A stretch of DNA of 64,000 nt, from contig JAGFNQ010000847.1 in the NCBI GenBank assembly GCA_024364735.1, positions 470,121-534,120 on the forward strand. Reading direction: 5' to 3'. The number at the start of each line of letters is the position of its first letter. Position 1 is the stretch's first letter. Position numbers and translations under genes: made by a program. Below are positions 35,255-46,133 of this stretch, in pieces. Under the pieces are notes generated by a model. The model was not told the DNA's origin, did not search any database, and saw only the letters and a program-made list of their open reading frames with translations. Source of the stretch: Boesenbergia rotunda (lineage: Eukaryota > Streptophyta > Magnoliopsida > Zingiberales > Zingiberaceae).

Positions 35255-35487
35255 GGCTCACTTGGCTATCAGGATTCATAAACTCTAGTAATTATCCTGG
35301 AGGTCTAGAGTTCGAATCCTAGAGAAAACAAAAATCTACTGACCAGGGATGAGATGTCCTAGTGAGTAACGGCACGATCGATGGTAGTCGGTTGATGACA
35401 TAAGGGATCGCCAGTTGGGCCGTCAAAGGGACCCCCAATTAGACCGCCAAATGGGCCACCCAAGAGGCCGAGAGGCCGATCGTTACA
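35255..35487 (+). repeat. SINE-like unit, type A, right end of cluster
   Basis: It starts GGCTCACTTGGCTATCAGG and ends CGATCGTTACA without the ATAAAAAGG extension seen at the joints. Confidence 0.7.
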
Positions 35488-35698
35488 GATTTCATCATAG
35501 CCTCCTAGATGAGGCAGCACAATCCCCGCTAGCCTCTCATAAATCACAGTCCTCAACAGGTGGGGGCACAATAAGACATCCTACTACGTACGTCAGCATC
35601 GGCGTCAGCCTTAACGACAGATTCAACGCATGGATCGATGACTGTGAGACCGTGTCGTAGCATTTGTCAGACTAATTAATAGCAAGGGTTTTAAACAT
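35488..35698. other. Short unassigned stretch before the CACTA element
   Basis: No gene is seen. It may be more of the diverged LTR-like repeat. Confidence 0.4.
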
Positions 35699-35701
35699 AT
35701 G

Positions 35702-35717
35702 CACTACAAAAATAACA
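35702..35717 (+). repeat. Left terminal inverted repeat of CACTA
   Basis: CACTACAAAAATAACA, identical to the right end over 16 bp. Confidence 0.95.
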
Positions 35718-35723
35718 AGGTTT

Positions 35724-35965
35724 TGCGACGGACAATTATAATTGTCTGTCGCCAATCGCGATGGATATATAGTATCCGTCGCCAAAGTTGCGCGGCAAGT
35801 CAAACTACTAATTATAGCGACGGACATGGTCAAAGTCCATCGCTATTGCGACGGATATTTTTAAACATCCGTCGCTAATGTTAGGCGACGAGTCAAACCC
35901 CCTCAATTCAGCGACGGATTAGTCAAAGACGTCGCTAATTTTGCGACGGACAAGTTAGTCCGTCG
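35724..35965. repeat. Left subterminal repeat array of CACTA
   Basis: About a dozen GCGACGGA-type words occur, mostly as facing pairs (for example GCGACGGACAATT facing AATTGTCTGTCGC). Such arrays bind the TNPA-type protein in En/Spm elements. Confidence 0.85.
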
Positions 35966-36243
35966 CAAAATTACTTAAAAAAGGGCGACGCCCCCCTTCC
36001 CCGCGGCCACGCAAACCCTAGCGACCGACTGAAGCGCGCGATTCTCCTCCGGCGATTCTCCTCCGGCGAACTCTCCTCCGATCCCAGGTACGCGAGTTAG
36101 CTCCATTTGCCGTATATTATCGTTTTTTTGTGATCACGCGCCGACGTCGTCTTCTCCGGCCAGCCACCGCTCTTGGCACGGCCGCGCGCGTCCTCCCGCG
36201 GTCTCGCGCCGCCTGCTGGCGGTCGCGGCCTAGTGCGGCCGGC
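35966..36243. other. GC-rich non-coding segment inside CACTA
   Basis: It contains GATTCTCCTCCGGC in near-tandem copies and a very GC-rich part (36137-36243) that abuts the TNP2 remnant. It may be the element's own leader or captured host DNA. Confidence 0.4.
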
Positions 36244-37493
36244 CGACGCCTGCTGAAAATGCATATCTGGTTGAAGAAGCAAGTTCATTTTGCTCCTATT
36301 ACTTTGCTGAAAATGTGAAAACCAGACATCGAAAGTGTCCACGCAATCAAGATGGCATTTCATCAGTTGACCCAGACATTCTTTCTATCTTCAAGTATTC
36401 TGGAAGAGCAATGGGTTCAACTCTATCTAGACGGTTAAATGACAGAGAATATCATGCCGCCAGGACATATATCCTCTTATACTGTGAAGATGTCAAACCA
36501 TACCTAAGGTATTATCTCATGTTGTAATGAAATTATTACCTATTCTTCGTATAATCAAATTTCTAGTATGATATCAAATTAACTTATATGTCAGGTTATA
36601 CCAAGAACAGTTGTACATTCAAAATCCATCGATAAGTGCAAATGAGGTAGATCAAAAGATAGAAGAAGAATTTACATTTTGGTTTCAAATATATGTAAGT
36701 GAGTTAATATGCAATTTTTGTTAACAATTCTTGATTACTTATTAATCTAATAAGTTCACCCACCACTATTATAGGTCAATGATGACGGAATTTCAAATGT
36801 AGAAGACGACAGAATTAAAAATCTCGCATTTGGACCTCTTCGTACTGTGACAGTCTACTCGGGTTATTACGTGAATGGATACAGATTTCATGTGAGGCAA
36901 CGTGATTCAGGGATGCTAACGTATAATTCTGGCATCAGTGTCAAAGGATCAACAAACAATAATGATAATGAATTTGACTATTATGGCAAGCTAGAGGAAA
37001 TTATCGAAGTTGAATACCCAGCGTTGCCTTTCAAAAGATGTGTACTATTCAGGTGTTCTTGGTATGATCCAACACCAAGGACGGGCACAAGGAAACATCG
37101 GTTATACAATTTAGTTGAGGTTAATTCAAGCAAAAGATTCAACAAGTTCGAACTTTCATTTTTGCAGTGCAAGCTGGTCAAGTATTTTATTTGGAGTACC
37201 CAACTAAAAGAAGACGCCCTAGTGAATGGCTTGCTGTATGTCAAATGAAGCCTAGGTCAACAATTGAAATGCCAAATACGATCACTAGCCAAAACTCCGA
37301 TGCTTATCAAAATGAAGAAGTTATAATCAACTCAGTTGATTCAGAAATACAATCAGTATCTCAATTACTTATAGATGAGAATGTCTCTGACGAGGAAATT
37401 GATAATGGTGAAATATCTAGCAGTGAGGAGGTCAATGTATCAACGGATTCAAGCGATGAAAACTTGCATGTTAATTTAGTTCCATCAGATTAG
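36244..37493 (+). pseudogene. TNP2-type transposase remnant (C-terminal region only)
   Basis: Spliced reading gives ENAYLVEEASSFCSYYF and RHRKCPRNQDG, then across two introns a DUF4216-like stretch (YSGYYVNGYRFH, then FRCSWYDPTP). The visible donors are at about 36509 and 36692 and the acceptors at about 36595 and 36773. The upstream catalytic transposase part is missing and GC-rich DNA stands in its place, so the gene is truncated. A one-base loss near 37155 also shifts the frame; the text resumes as FAVQAGQVFYLEYP in the next frame. The tail to 37493 is acidic and Ser-rich. Confidence 0.8.
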
Positions 37494-37748
37494 GATGAGT
37501 TAGATGTATTGAACAATATTAACTAATCAGAGTTTGTATTAAGATGAGTTGTTAATTTAGATCATGCCTGCTTGTATTGAACATGTTTATACGATGCTTG
37601 ATTATTCATTTGCTAGCTTTATTTAGATCATTCTGCTTGTATTGAACATTCTTCATTAGTGCACGTTTCCATTTGTCTCTAATATGTCTCATTTGCATGT
37701 TTTACCTATTCTACTTATTTACCTAAACTTTTTGTCTAATCAGGTACC

Positions 37749-39199
37749 ATGGCTGCACCACGAGATCAGCGGATTATACTTACAGTCGCCGGTGACAGGT
37801 ATACCTATTCTTCGTATATATTTTCTTACAGAATTTGTTAATATATTTTATTTTTCCTACAGTTTCATGCCAGATGGGCATCAGGTCTCATCTTATATAT
37901 CTAAAAAATTTAAAGAAAGACTGTCACCTACGACGACATGGGGTCATATTGAGAATGATTTGAAATCATTCTATTATGGAGAGTTTTTAGTAAGTATTTT
38001 ACATGTATATTTAATTTGATATTATAACTTTTTTTCATACTAACCATATAAATTTTTTTCATACAGAAAAGGTACACCTGGGAGGAGGGTGCGGAGGAGC
38101 AATTTAAGAAGACCTGGAATGCCTACTGCTCCAAATTGTACAGGGACATGCTCTACAAATGGAGAAAGAAGGCTGATAGGCCTACAGAGGTCCCTGAGCC
38201 GATTTGGGCAGCATGGCGAGCTGTCTGGGATGGACAGCACTGGAAAGAGAATGCTGCGATTGCTCGAGGCAATCACAATTCAGAGGTTGCTGGGCCCAGC
38301 ACGGGATCGACGAAGCACACTGCTGGATCCCATTCCATTATCCAGCATGCCAGTGATTTGGTAAGTACTTTTTATTTTGGTTATTAAAGGCATTTAGTAT
38401 GTTTTTGTGGATATATTTAAACATTATATTTTGTGTATACAGGCTGCTGAGCTACAGAGACCTCCCACTAGTTGGGAGTTATTCAGCAAGACCCACAAGA
38501 AAAAAGATGGGTATTTTGTCGATCGTCGCTCCCTATCTATCAATGTAAGTATATTAATTATATTTTACTTGACCCAGACATTTTATATAAACTAATTAAA
38601 TTTTTATTTCACAGGAATCAATAACCACTAGAGTTTCTGAGGCACAGGCGTCTCAGCCTGCTGCAGAAGGGGAGGATGCACAACCTCTTTCGACCGACGA
38701 TGTGAATCGGATTTATTTTGAGGTCGTCGGTGGGAAGAGGAAGACCGCCTGCTACGGCCTGGGCTCTCAGGCAAAGGTTACATATGATCAGATGAGAGCT
38801 CCAGGGGTTAGGGGGCGTCCAGCATCCTCCTCCTGTACCTCTAGTGAGGTTCGCCATTTGCGGGAGGAAAATGAAGCCCTGCGGACTCGACTCACGTCGA
38901 TAGAGGAGACGTGTGCCGGGAGGGACGCAGAATGGGCTAAGACGAGCGCAGAGTGGGCTCAGAGGGAAGCAGCGAGGGATGCTGAGTTGAGAGATTTGCG
39001 GGCTCACCAGGCACACACTAACGAGATATTACGTCACATGCGAGCTTTTGCTGCTACCCTATCGCCGATGACACATATGCCAGCCCTTCCCGCCCCTCGT
39101 TTTGACGCTCCGGATACACAGATGTCAGCCGCTCCCGCTCTCGCCCATCGTTTTGAGTCTCAGGAGACACAGGATCCTGAGCATCCCACAGAGGAGTAG
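37749..39199 (+). CDS. CACTA second transposase (Ptta/En/Spm, TNPA-like), intact, 5 exons
   Basis: Exons at 37749-37798, 37863-37989, 38067-38360, 38443-38544 and 38615-39199 join in frame with GT-AG introns to 385 residues. The protein contains the plant Ptta/En/Spm transposase block, seen as KRYTWEEGAEEQFKKTW, ERPPTSWELF-like text (LQRPPTSWELFSKTHKK) and EVVGGKRK. A C-terminal coiled coil follows (VRHLREENEALRTRLTSIEE and later). Proteins of this kind bind the subterminal repeats and assist the catalytic TNP2. No stop or frameshift was found, in contrast to the neighbouring TNP2 remnant. The start follows CAGGTACC and is the first ATG of the frame. Whether it is expressed is unknown. Confidence 0.82.
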
Positions 39200-39967
39200 A
39201 GCTATTATAGTGGTATGATCAATTTTTCCCCCAATTTTTTTCAGTAACAATGTATTAAGTTATTATATCCATAATAACTTGTTTTCTTATTACTCCATTT
39301 ATGTTTACAGATTCTACATTATCAGAGTTGAGTTCAGATTTCTTCTCTTGCTTGAAAGGTATTAGAGTTACATATTTGATATATATTTAATATTTCTTCT
39401 CTTGCTCCGGTATAGTTTAGTTTTCATTTACATATTTCATATTATTAGAGTTATCTTCTATTTGTTATTTTTCTTCTATTAGATCGAGTTATCTTTTATT
39501 ATATATGCTTACTTCATTTGTTATTTCTTATTGTTATCAATTCATATTTATTTCTGTATTGGATTGCTTTCTTATTGTTTTATCTTCTATTGTGCAGGAA
39601 TATTTTTCCTTTCCATCCATTATTCACTCTGATATTCATGTACGTAATGATTCTCTACGAAACTCTGATTTTTGATATATGTTTACTTTCTTTTGATATA
39701 TACATTTACTTGCTTGAAGTGTATAAGTTTTGATTCTCTACGAAACTCTGTATATGTTTACTTTCCATCCATTTTTGTTTACTCTATTACATTTGGATAC
39801 ATCATATGTTTACTCTTTTTTGGATTGGAAAGTTTAGATTGTATAAGTTTCCACTTGTTTCAAAGTTTCGATTGTAAAAGTTTGGAAATTAAACTTTGGA
39901 ATGAATAGTGGATTGAATCTATACATTTCGAAATGATTGTTTGGATCTGATTGGATTCGAAATAAAA
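39200..39967. other. T-rich non-coding part of CACTA
   Basis: No gene is seen. It has repeated TTCTCTTGCT and TTATCTTCTATT text. Confidence 0.5.
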
Positions 39968-40093
39968 ATTTGGATTGTTGTAAATGTTTGGATTGTTATA
40001 AATGTTTGGATTGTAATTGTGAATATTTGGATTGTTTTGAATGTTTGGATTGTAATTGTGAATGTTTGGATTGTAATTGTGAATGTTTGGATG
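39968..40093. repeat. Tandem repeat around ATGTTTGGATTGT
   Basis: Seven or so imperfect copies of TGTTTGGATTGTAATTGTGA and shortened forms lie in tandem inside the CACTA element. Confidence 0.85.
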
Positions 40094-40187
40094 TTGAAAT
40101 CTATATTCTTGTTTCATATTTGTATATGTTATTAATGTATCCATGGAAAGTCGAAGAAATGGATACTGCCTTACAAAAATTTCCAGG

Positions 40188-40577
40188 TTTAGCGACGGAT
40201 ATTTTTAAAAATCCGTCTCAAATAGCGACGGATATTTGACTATTCCGTCGCTAAAACGATTTATTGGCGACATATTTTGACCGTATCCGTCGCTATTACG
40301 ATATATTAGCGACGACATTTGACCTTATCCGTCGCTACTCAAAAAGTTTACGACGGATATTTGACCATCCGTCGCTACTATTTCCCCGGCCACTTTTGGG
40401 AGTTTTGCGACGGGGGGTTAAAAATCCGTCGCTAATATAGCGACGGAGGTCAAAAAAACGCCGTCGCTAACAAGCTCTGCGACGGGTTCCCAGTCGACGG
40501 CGACAATTCCGTCGCTAATCCGTCGCTATTACTGTTTAGCGACGGAATAGCGACGGATTATTGCCGTCGCTATTGCA
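40188..40577. repeat. Right subterminal repeat array of CACTA
   Basis: Roughly twenty TAGCGACGGA or TCCGTCGCTA words occur, again in facing pairs and longer than the left array. Confidence 0.85.
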
Positions 40578-40593
40578 TGTTATTTTTGTAGTG
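40578..40593 (-). repeat. Right terminal inverted repeat of CACTA
   Basis: TGTTATTTTTGTAGTG in plus reading. Confidence 0.95.
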
Positions 40594-40613
40594 ATGGACC
40601 CGTTTAGAATAAT

Positions 40614-40971
40614 GGTAAAGTTGCTTTAAATCCCTAATGGGGAGTCAAACTTTGCCTTCACTCCCCACACAAGTTTTTGTTTGTTTTTGCTCCCTAATGG
40701 AACTTAGTATAAAAGGGTAAAAATTGAGTATACATCAGTGAAAACTGAGTATAAAAGAGTGAAACTTGAGTATAAAAGAGTGAAAATTGAGTACAGGGTT
40801 ATTGATGTGGTGGATGCAAACTGCCATACTCAGTTTTCTAACTTTTATACTCAATTTTCTTCAAATAATACTCACCAAACATCACATCAGGGACTGCATG
40901 CAAAGAAATATTTGGGTAGGGATTGCATACAAAGTTGACTTGGTAAGTGGGGAGTTTAGGAAAATTTACCC
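40614..40971. mobile_element. MITE, Mutator-like by its target duplication
   Basis: 358 bp starting GGTAAAGTTGCTTTAAA and ending AGGAAAATTTACCC, imperfect inverted ends that extend about 50 bp inward (AATGGGGAGTC against GTGGGGAGT). TTAGAATAAT flanks it on both sides (40604-40613 and 40972-40981). A 9-10-bp duplication points to Mutator-type mobilisation. The interior has repeated TTGAGTATAAAAGAGTGAAA. Confidence 0.8.
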
Positions 40972-40981
40972 TTAGAATAAT

Positions 40982-43035
40982 CTTTACTTATCATGTGATC
41001 TTAGTTTTCAATTACCAATTCACTCACCACAAGAACAGTTAAAAGTATTTTATTTCATTTACTCTCCTTAATTGAACCAGCTCGGTGAACAAGACAAGTG
41101 AATTCCTTCTCCCTCTTCTCTTATGACACATGTAGCTTCTAATTCTATCAGTTTTCAACCAGCTCGGTGATTATCGTCGCTAATCTTCCTTCTAATTTAA
41201 TTTGGCCACTCGTCTAATTACAGAATTAAGCATAAAACACAGATCAGTTTTCAATTAATACTAACCTCTAAATCATTAAAGTCTAATATGAGAGAGTTTT
41301 AGGGCACCCTTGAAAATGTTGTTGTGCTGATCAATTGGGCTGGCATACACAAAATTAATCAGTGCATGCGCTGAGGCAAAGTTGTTGTGTTTCTTTAATT
41401 AACCACAACATTCTCAATAATTCACAAAACATGGTTAGAGTGTCTCCTCGATTCCAATTTGGACGGGCCTCTAGCTTCGAGTTATCATCATCTATGTCAC
41501 ACTTGTCTTATCTCTTCCTCTGCGACTAGAAATGCAAGTCTTCTTTTACGTTTCCCACTATTATTTTTTGATCATATATAAATAGTTCTTGCATTTGCTT
41601 ATTAGAGTTAGCTAAGTTAGTAGTTTTAATCTATACAGTTCTATGGGAGTGAGATTGAGACAACTCTACCATCTGTACTTAAACTATTGAGAATTAATTA
41701 ATAAAGAAATAATCTTGGTCAAAATTAAAAGGGTGAGATCTCATTTTATTTGCAACTCTAAGATATGCTAGAGAACTTTGGTCATCTCGAGTACCTACTC
41801 CAATGTAGGGCCTTGGACTGGCCATTTATAATAAACTGAAGTATCATGTATTGTTTTATGTGGAAAATTGGCCAAAAGTGCAGTTGTAGAATTGAGAGAA
41901 AGGAGTTGGAAATCTTTCACAAAGATTCCCTCCATGGTTGAGATGGTAGGAGAGGTAAGTTTGAGACAGAGACTGTTTTTACTTGGTTGTTTTATCACCA
42001 GATGAACAATATCATACCCTGCCAATCTCAAGAATAGACTTTAATACCGTCTTCCAGAATTTGAGTTTATCTCCTACTGATTAACCATTGACTTGCAACT
42101 TTTAATGGGAATATTCCATAGATTAGCACACTGCACATAATTAAGATAATAGTTGTGGGAGATTTTGCTGGATCTTCAAACTCAATCTCAGGAACAGTCA
42201 AACTAAAGAGACAAAGGATTAGGTAGCAATTGGATTCCATGGTCAAAGTAAGAAGTTAGAAAGAATAGGTTTAGGTGGAAGTTGTCCCAGTGACAGGGTA
42301 CACTGCCCCGCAATTGGTGCTCTTAAATCCTCCAGCTGCAGCTGAGCAAAGCAGCATTTGCCCTTCAATTCAATCCTCTTATTTCTTCAAGTTAAAGCTC
42401 TTCGTTCCCTTCTCCACCTTTCCCATTCTCTACCTCCTCCTCCTCCTCCTCAAGGACGCTGACATGCTTAACTTAATCTGCTTTGTCTTTATCTTTGTCT
42501 TTGTTTAAACAAAACCACTTTTCATTGTTTATGCGTCACGAGGCACCGCCCTCTGCCACGGAACGTGCTCACGTGCCTCGCGTGTTATTTTATTCCTTGC
42601 TTCCTGCCAGTCTCCAGTTCTTTGTATGTTAAATTTGATTAGATTTGTGTCTGTGTGTGTGTTTTTCTTTTCCTAACCGATGTTCAGTAGCTCTGTAATC
42701 AGCGTATATAGTTAAACCCGGTGGTAAAAGTTAGGACCACTCGTGGATGGAGATGGCTATTGGAATGGAAGGAAAGTAGCTAGTTGTAGAAGAAGCAGCT
42801 AGCAGCTAGCAGCCCGACAATAAATGGTCAGAAATCTAAGGAAAAATTCTGTTTTTTGCTAACTGTTCCTCCGATGCCTTGCAACTGAACAGAGCTGCGA
42901 GATTGGAAAGTGCAAGAGCAATGGGCGATCGGAGATTCTCCTTTGGACTAGCTAGAAATTAGCCCACATACAATAATAGATTGAGGTGAGGTTTTGGTTC
43001 TTAGTAGGAGGAGAAAAGAGTGAGATAGAGAAGAA
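40982..43035. other. Intergenic and promoter DNA of the RSS3-like gene
   Basis: No gene is seen up to the leader. CT-rich text with (CTC)n lies at 42.35-42.46 kb. TATATA at 42705-42710 could be the TATA box, but 326 nt to the ATG makes this uncertain. Confidence 0.4.
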
Positions 43036-44855
43036 ATGGTGGGCTCGGGACGAGGGGACAGTAGGAGCAAGGAGGCAATTGGGATGATGGCTCTGCATGA
43101 GGCTCTCAGGAACGTCTGCCTCAGCTCGGATTGGACTTACTCTGTTTTCTGGACCATACGCCCTCGCCCGTACTCTCTCCCTCTCTCTTTCTCTACTACG
43201 TTCGCGTAATTGCTGTTGATTAATTCGTTTTTACCAACCTGATGAGCAGGAGGAGTAGAAGTGGCAATGTCTGCAAGGTGGTGGGAGACGACAATGGCAG
43301 CCTGTGAGTCGTCGCCGCTAATTGCTCGTCTGATGTGCAGATTTGAATCCTCGTCCAGATTAGCTAATTCCCTCAGGGATATGATAAAATTGTAGGATGT
43401 TGATGTGGGAAGATGGATTTTGCCAGACAAGTGCAGCCGGGTGCGTGGACGGGGACGATCCTGTGAGGAAGGCCTTCAGCAAGATGTCCATTCAACTCTA
43501 CAACTATGGAGAAGGGTGGGTAATCGGTAGGTGCTGAGGGATAGCCATTGACCATAGAAGAAACAACTCTTCATTCTTAATTACCACCTTCCCTTGCGAA
43601 ATTAACTCTTCTTCAATCATTTTCTGTTAAAATAACTGGTTAATTAGTGATGAATTGGCCAAAAGATGAGTGTGTTTTTCCCTAATTAATTTCTTTTGCT
43701 AATGGTTTGTTGAGCTGGGAAATCGATCGAACTGTGCAGCTTGATGGGGAAGGTTGCTTCTGATAAGTGTCACAAATGGGTGTTCAAGGAACCTTCGGAT
43801 CAATGTGAGGCCGGCGTAACCAGCTACTGGCAGAGCTCCTTTGATGCTGTACGTCGTAGCCAGTCTCTGTTTGCTTGATAGATACACTTTGGACCATCAT
43901 TGAATTTGTACCTTCAAAAGAATGAGAATCGGATGCCCTTTAACTTTAATCATTGTGAATGGAGCTTTATTCTTTGTTTTCCTTTGTGAATGCAGCTTCC
44001 ACCAGAATGGACCGATCAATTTGCCTCTGGCATTCAGGCAACACACTTTTCCCTTTTTAAATTTTCTTTTCTAAACTACTTTTAGTTAAGTTGTGATCTT
44101 TGGATCAGACTATAGCTGTGATCCAAGTAGGCCATGGCCTCCTCCAACTTGGTTCCTGCAAGATAGTAAGTGTGTGTCGATGATTTCCTTTCCTTTTTGG
44201 ATTATGTGTGTTTTTATTTTCCTAAAGATCACATCAAGATTCAAACTTGGGAACACATTAGATAGCAGAGGACCTGCATTTCGTGTTGAGAATGAGGCAC
44301 ATGTTTGAATCGCTGGGGCACCAGTCCAGCTTCTTCCTCTCTCAGCTCCACTCCTCCAGGAACAGCAGCGCGGCTTCCTCTGTCGCATTCAATCAAATGC
44401 CTGCTCCGAATCCACCGTCGGTCTACAGCTGGAGCCACTCTGCTTCTCTGAATTCTCCCGCATTTTACCAACCTTCTCCCCATGGCGGATTTCCTAACAG
44501 CAAGGACGCTACCCGCCTCTTCCTCCCTCGCTCCGCCGGAGCTCAACTGGAAGAGCCGGATCCGGACCTGCGTTGGCCCAACGGCCTCTCCTTCTTCTCT
44601 GCTCTCACAGGAAAACCAGACGACGCCAAGATTCTATTTAACTCCGAGGTGATGGGAGACAAGATTCAGCATGCTTCCGTGAGCCTTTATGGCAACGGTG
44701 ACGAGGGGAAGGGTGTTCTCGATACTTCGAGTATCCATGGCAATGGAGGTGAGGCCGTTCTTGGCGTGGATAACACAGAGGACTTCTTGAGTTTGGAGAG
44801 CCACTCCAGCAGAAGCAGGAAAATGGAGAATATGATGGAGAACTACTGGAACTAG
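43036..44855 (+). CDS. RSS3-like bHLH-MYC_N domain protein, 7 exons (369 aa)
   Basis: Exons at 43036-43169, 43250-43303, 43396-43515, 43740-43848, 43996-44037, 44109-44165 and 44262-44855 join in frame to 369 residues. The N-terminal half is a bHLH-MYC/R2R3-MYB N-terminal domain of the RICE SALT SENSITIVE 3 type: MALHEALRNVCLSSDWTYSV, GDDNGSLMLMWEDGF, KMSIQLYNYGEGLMGKVASD, ALPPEWTDQFASGIQTIAVI and LHFVLRMRHMFESLG. There is no basic DNA-binding region. RSS3 is a nuclear adaptor that bridges JAZ repressors and bHLH factors in jasmonate responses and root growth; that role is transferred by family. The C terminus is Ser/Pro-rich and poorly conserved. Intron 5 has a GC donor. Databases sometimes label such proteins WNK-related or LHW-like. 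Confidence 0.88.
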
Positions 44856-46128
44856 TCTACTGTTCTGAGATTGTTTTCTCTCCTGTTACGATTAAGCCAT
44901 CTTAATTAGTTTGATGATCATCAGCTGCCATTTTCTTGTTGTACATTTTCGCGATGCTTGAGAGTAAAATGTGGCATCTTCATTTCGATAGAATCTAATT
45001 TCAAATAAAATTATGGGCCAAATCCAAGTAGGCATTAAGAACGAGATGAATTGGACTGGCTACCTAATTTCTCTTACAATGCTCTGCAATAGCAGTTTGC
45101 ATTTTGTAAATTAACCTGCTAATTTCGTTTGCAGTAGTAGTTCAAGTATCACATTATCGCAATTATATAAATATATATATAGCGATGGAGACGCCCCGTT
45201 GTTTTCTGCTGTCCAGACGAAGTTATTGAACTGTCAGCGTCTCTGCGACACTTTGTGCCAGGCAAGGCCAGGCCAGCTTGAAGTGTATATAGCTGTTATT
45301 GATTCTTCAATTTAAACTGTTTGTTCAAACTGGTTCCTTCCTGGCACAACAACTAAGTGTAGAACATAAGCAAGTTATCGGATACGATAGGACGAAACTC
45401 ACAGATTGGCAAATAGTGTGTAAAGGTCGACACTCGTTTATCTCTGAGGACAACGGTGCAACTGCTTGCATAGTCTTGAGATGTGTATGTATAAATTTTA
45501 TATTGTTCATCGTATAGGAGAGATATTATTCGATTTTCGAGCGAGCATGAACCTCCGGAGGCATGACACTGAAACTCAGGTTGATAGACAAAGGCGAAAT
45601 CGTTCACCCCCAGCGCCCCCGCCACACCCGTCCCAAGGCCATCACGAGGAAGGTAAATCACGGTTCCCGGAGTAATTAGTGCACAGAAACTCAGGTTGAT
45701 AGAGACTCCGCGGGACCTAATAGTTGACTGAAGACATGATTGGTTAAGAAAATAAGTTTGCATAAGATAAGACAAGTCACTGAAGGAGCGAATTTCGGTG
45801 ATACGAGTCCCCGATAGAGATTAGGCACGATCCAACTTAGAACCATTTCAGAACTCTAAGTTGAGACCTTGACTAGATCCTGGTCTTGGAAAGTCAGGAT
45901 CTAATTAATACTGAATTTTATTTTACCCTGTTTATATTTGTGTTAACTTTGTTTTGCAGGGTATATTTAGTTTTTGGACTAATATATTTTGTAGGGTCTA
46001 AACTATAAAATTCAACCTCGGATGAACAATGCCTGAGGGCCTTAGGTGGGACCTGAGGCGCCTAAGTTGGGACTGGAGGTGCCTCGGATGGTTGAGGGCA
46101 CCTCGGCGCAGCAGCCGCTGAAGATGAG
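44856..46128. other. 3' flank of the RSS3-like gene and an unclassified repeat
   Basis: No gene is seen. From about 45.5 kb the text carries GAGGCGCCTAAGTTGGGAC-type words. They continue on the far side of the inserted element (49771 on), so the element landed in an older repeat. Confidence 0.45.
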
Positions 46129-46133
46129 GATTC

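Larger units (their letters stand above)
34446..35487. repeat. SINE-like inverted cluster 2: B(-) B(+, partial) B(-) A(+) A(-) A(+)
   Basis: Six units alternate in orientation. Tail-to-tail joints lie at about 34663 and at 35059/35060; the latter is a perfect 44-bp palindrome (35038-35081). Head-to-head joints lie at about 34604, 34834 and 35254; the last has 12-bp arms AGCCAAGTGAGC with a 3-nt loop. The cluster begins TGTAGCGGCC and ends GATCGTTACA, so its outermost ends are also inverted. Confidence 0.75.
35702..40593 (+). mobile_element. CACTA (En/Spm-type) DNA transposon, both ends intact
   Basis: The ends are CACTACAAAAATAACA (35702-35717) and its exact reverse complement (40578-40593). 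The 3-bp duplication ATG flanks them (35699-35701 and 40594-40596), as expected of this superfamily. Both subterminal regions are filled with GCGACGGA words in both orientations. Inside lie the C-terminal part of a TNP2-type transposase gene and a complete second transposase gene. The TNP2 catalytic core is absent, so the copy is non-autonomous but could be moved in trans. Confidence 0.95.

Noticed and set aside
31273..35698. Complete second copy of the 5428 solo LTR
   Set aside because: The start matches, but no CA end with an ATTTT duplication was found on either side of the CACTA insertion. I therefore list only pieces.
35724..35965. Repeat array that might suggest a CRISPR array
   Set aside because: The repeats are short, in both orientations, with irregular spacers, and are the subterminal words of a CACTA transposon in a plant genome.
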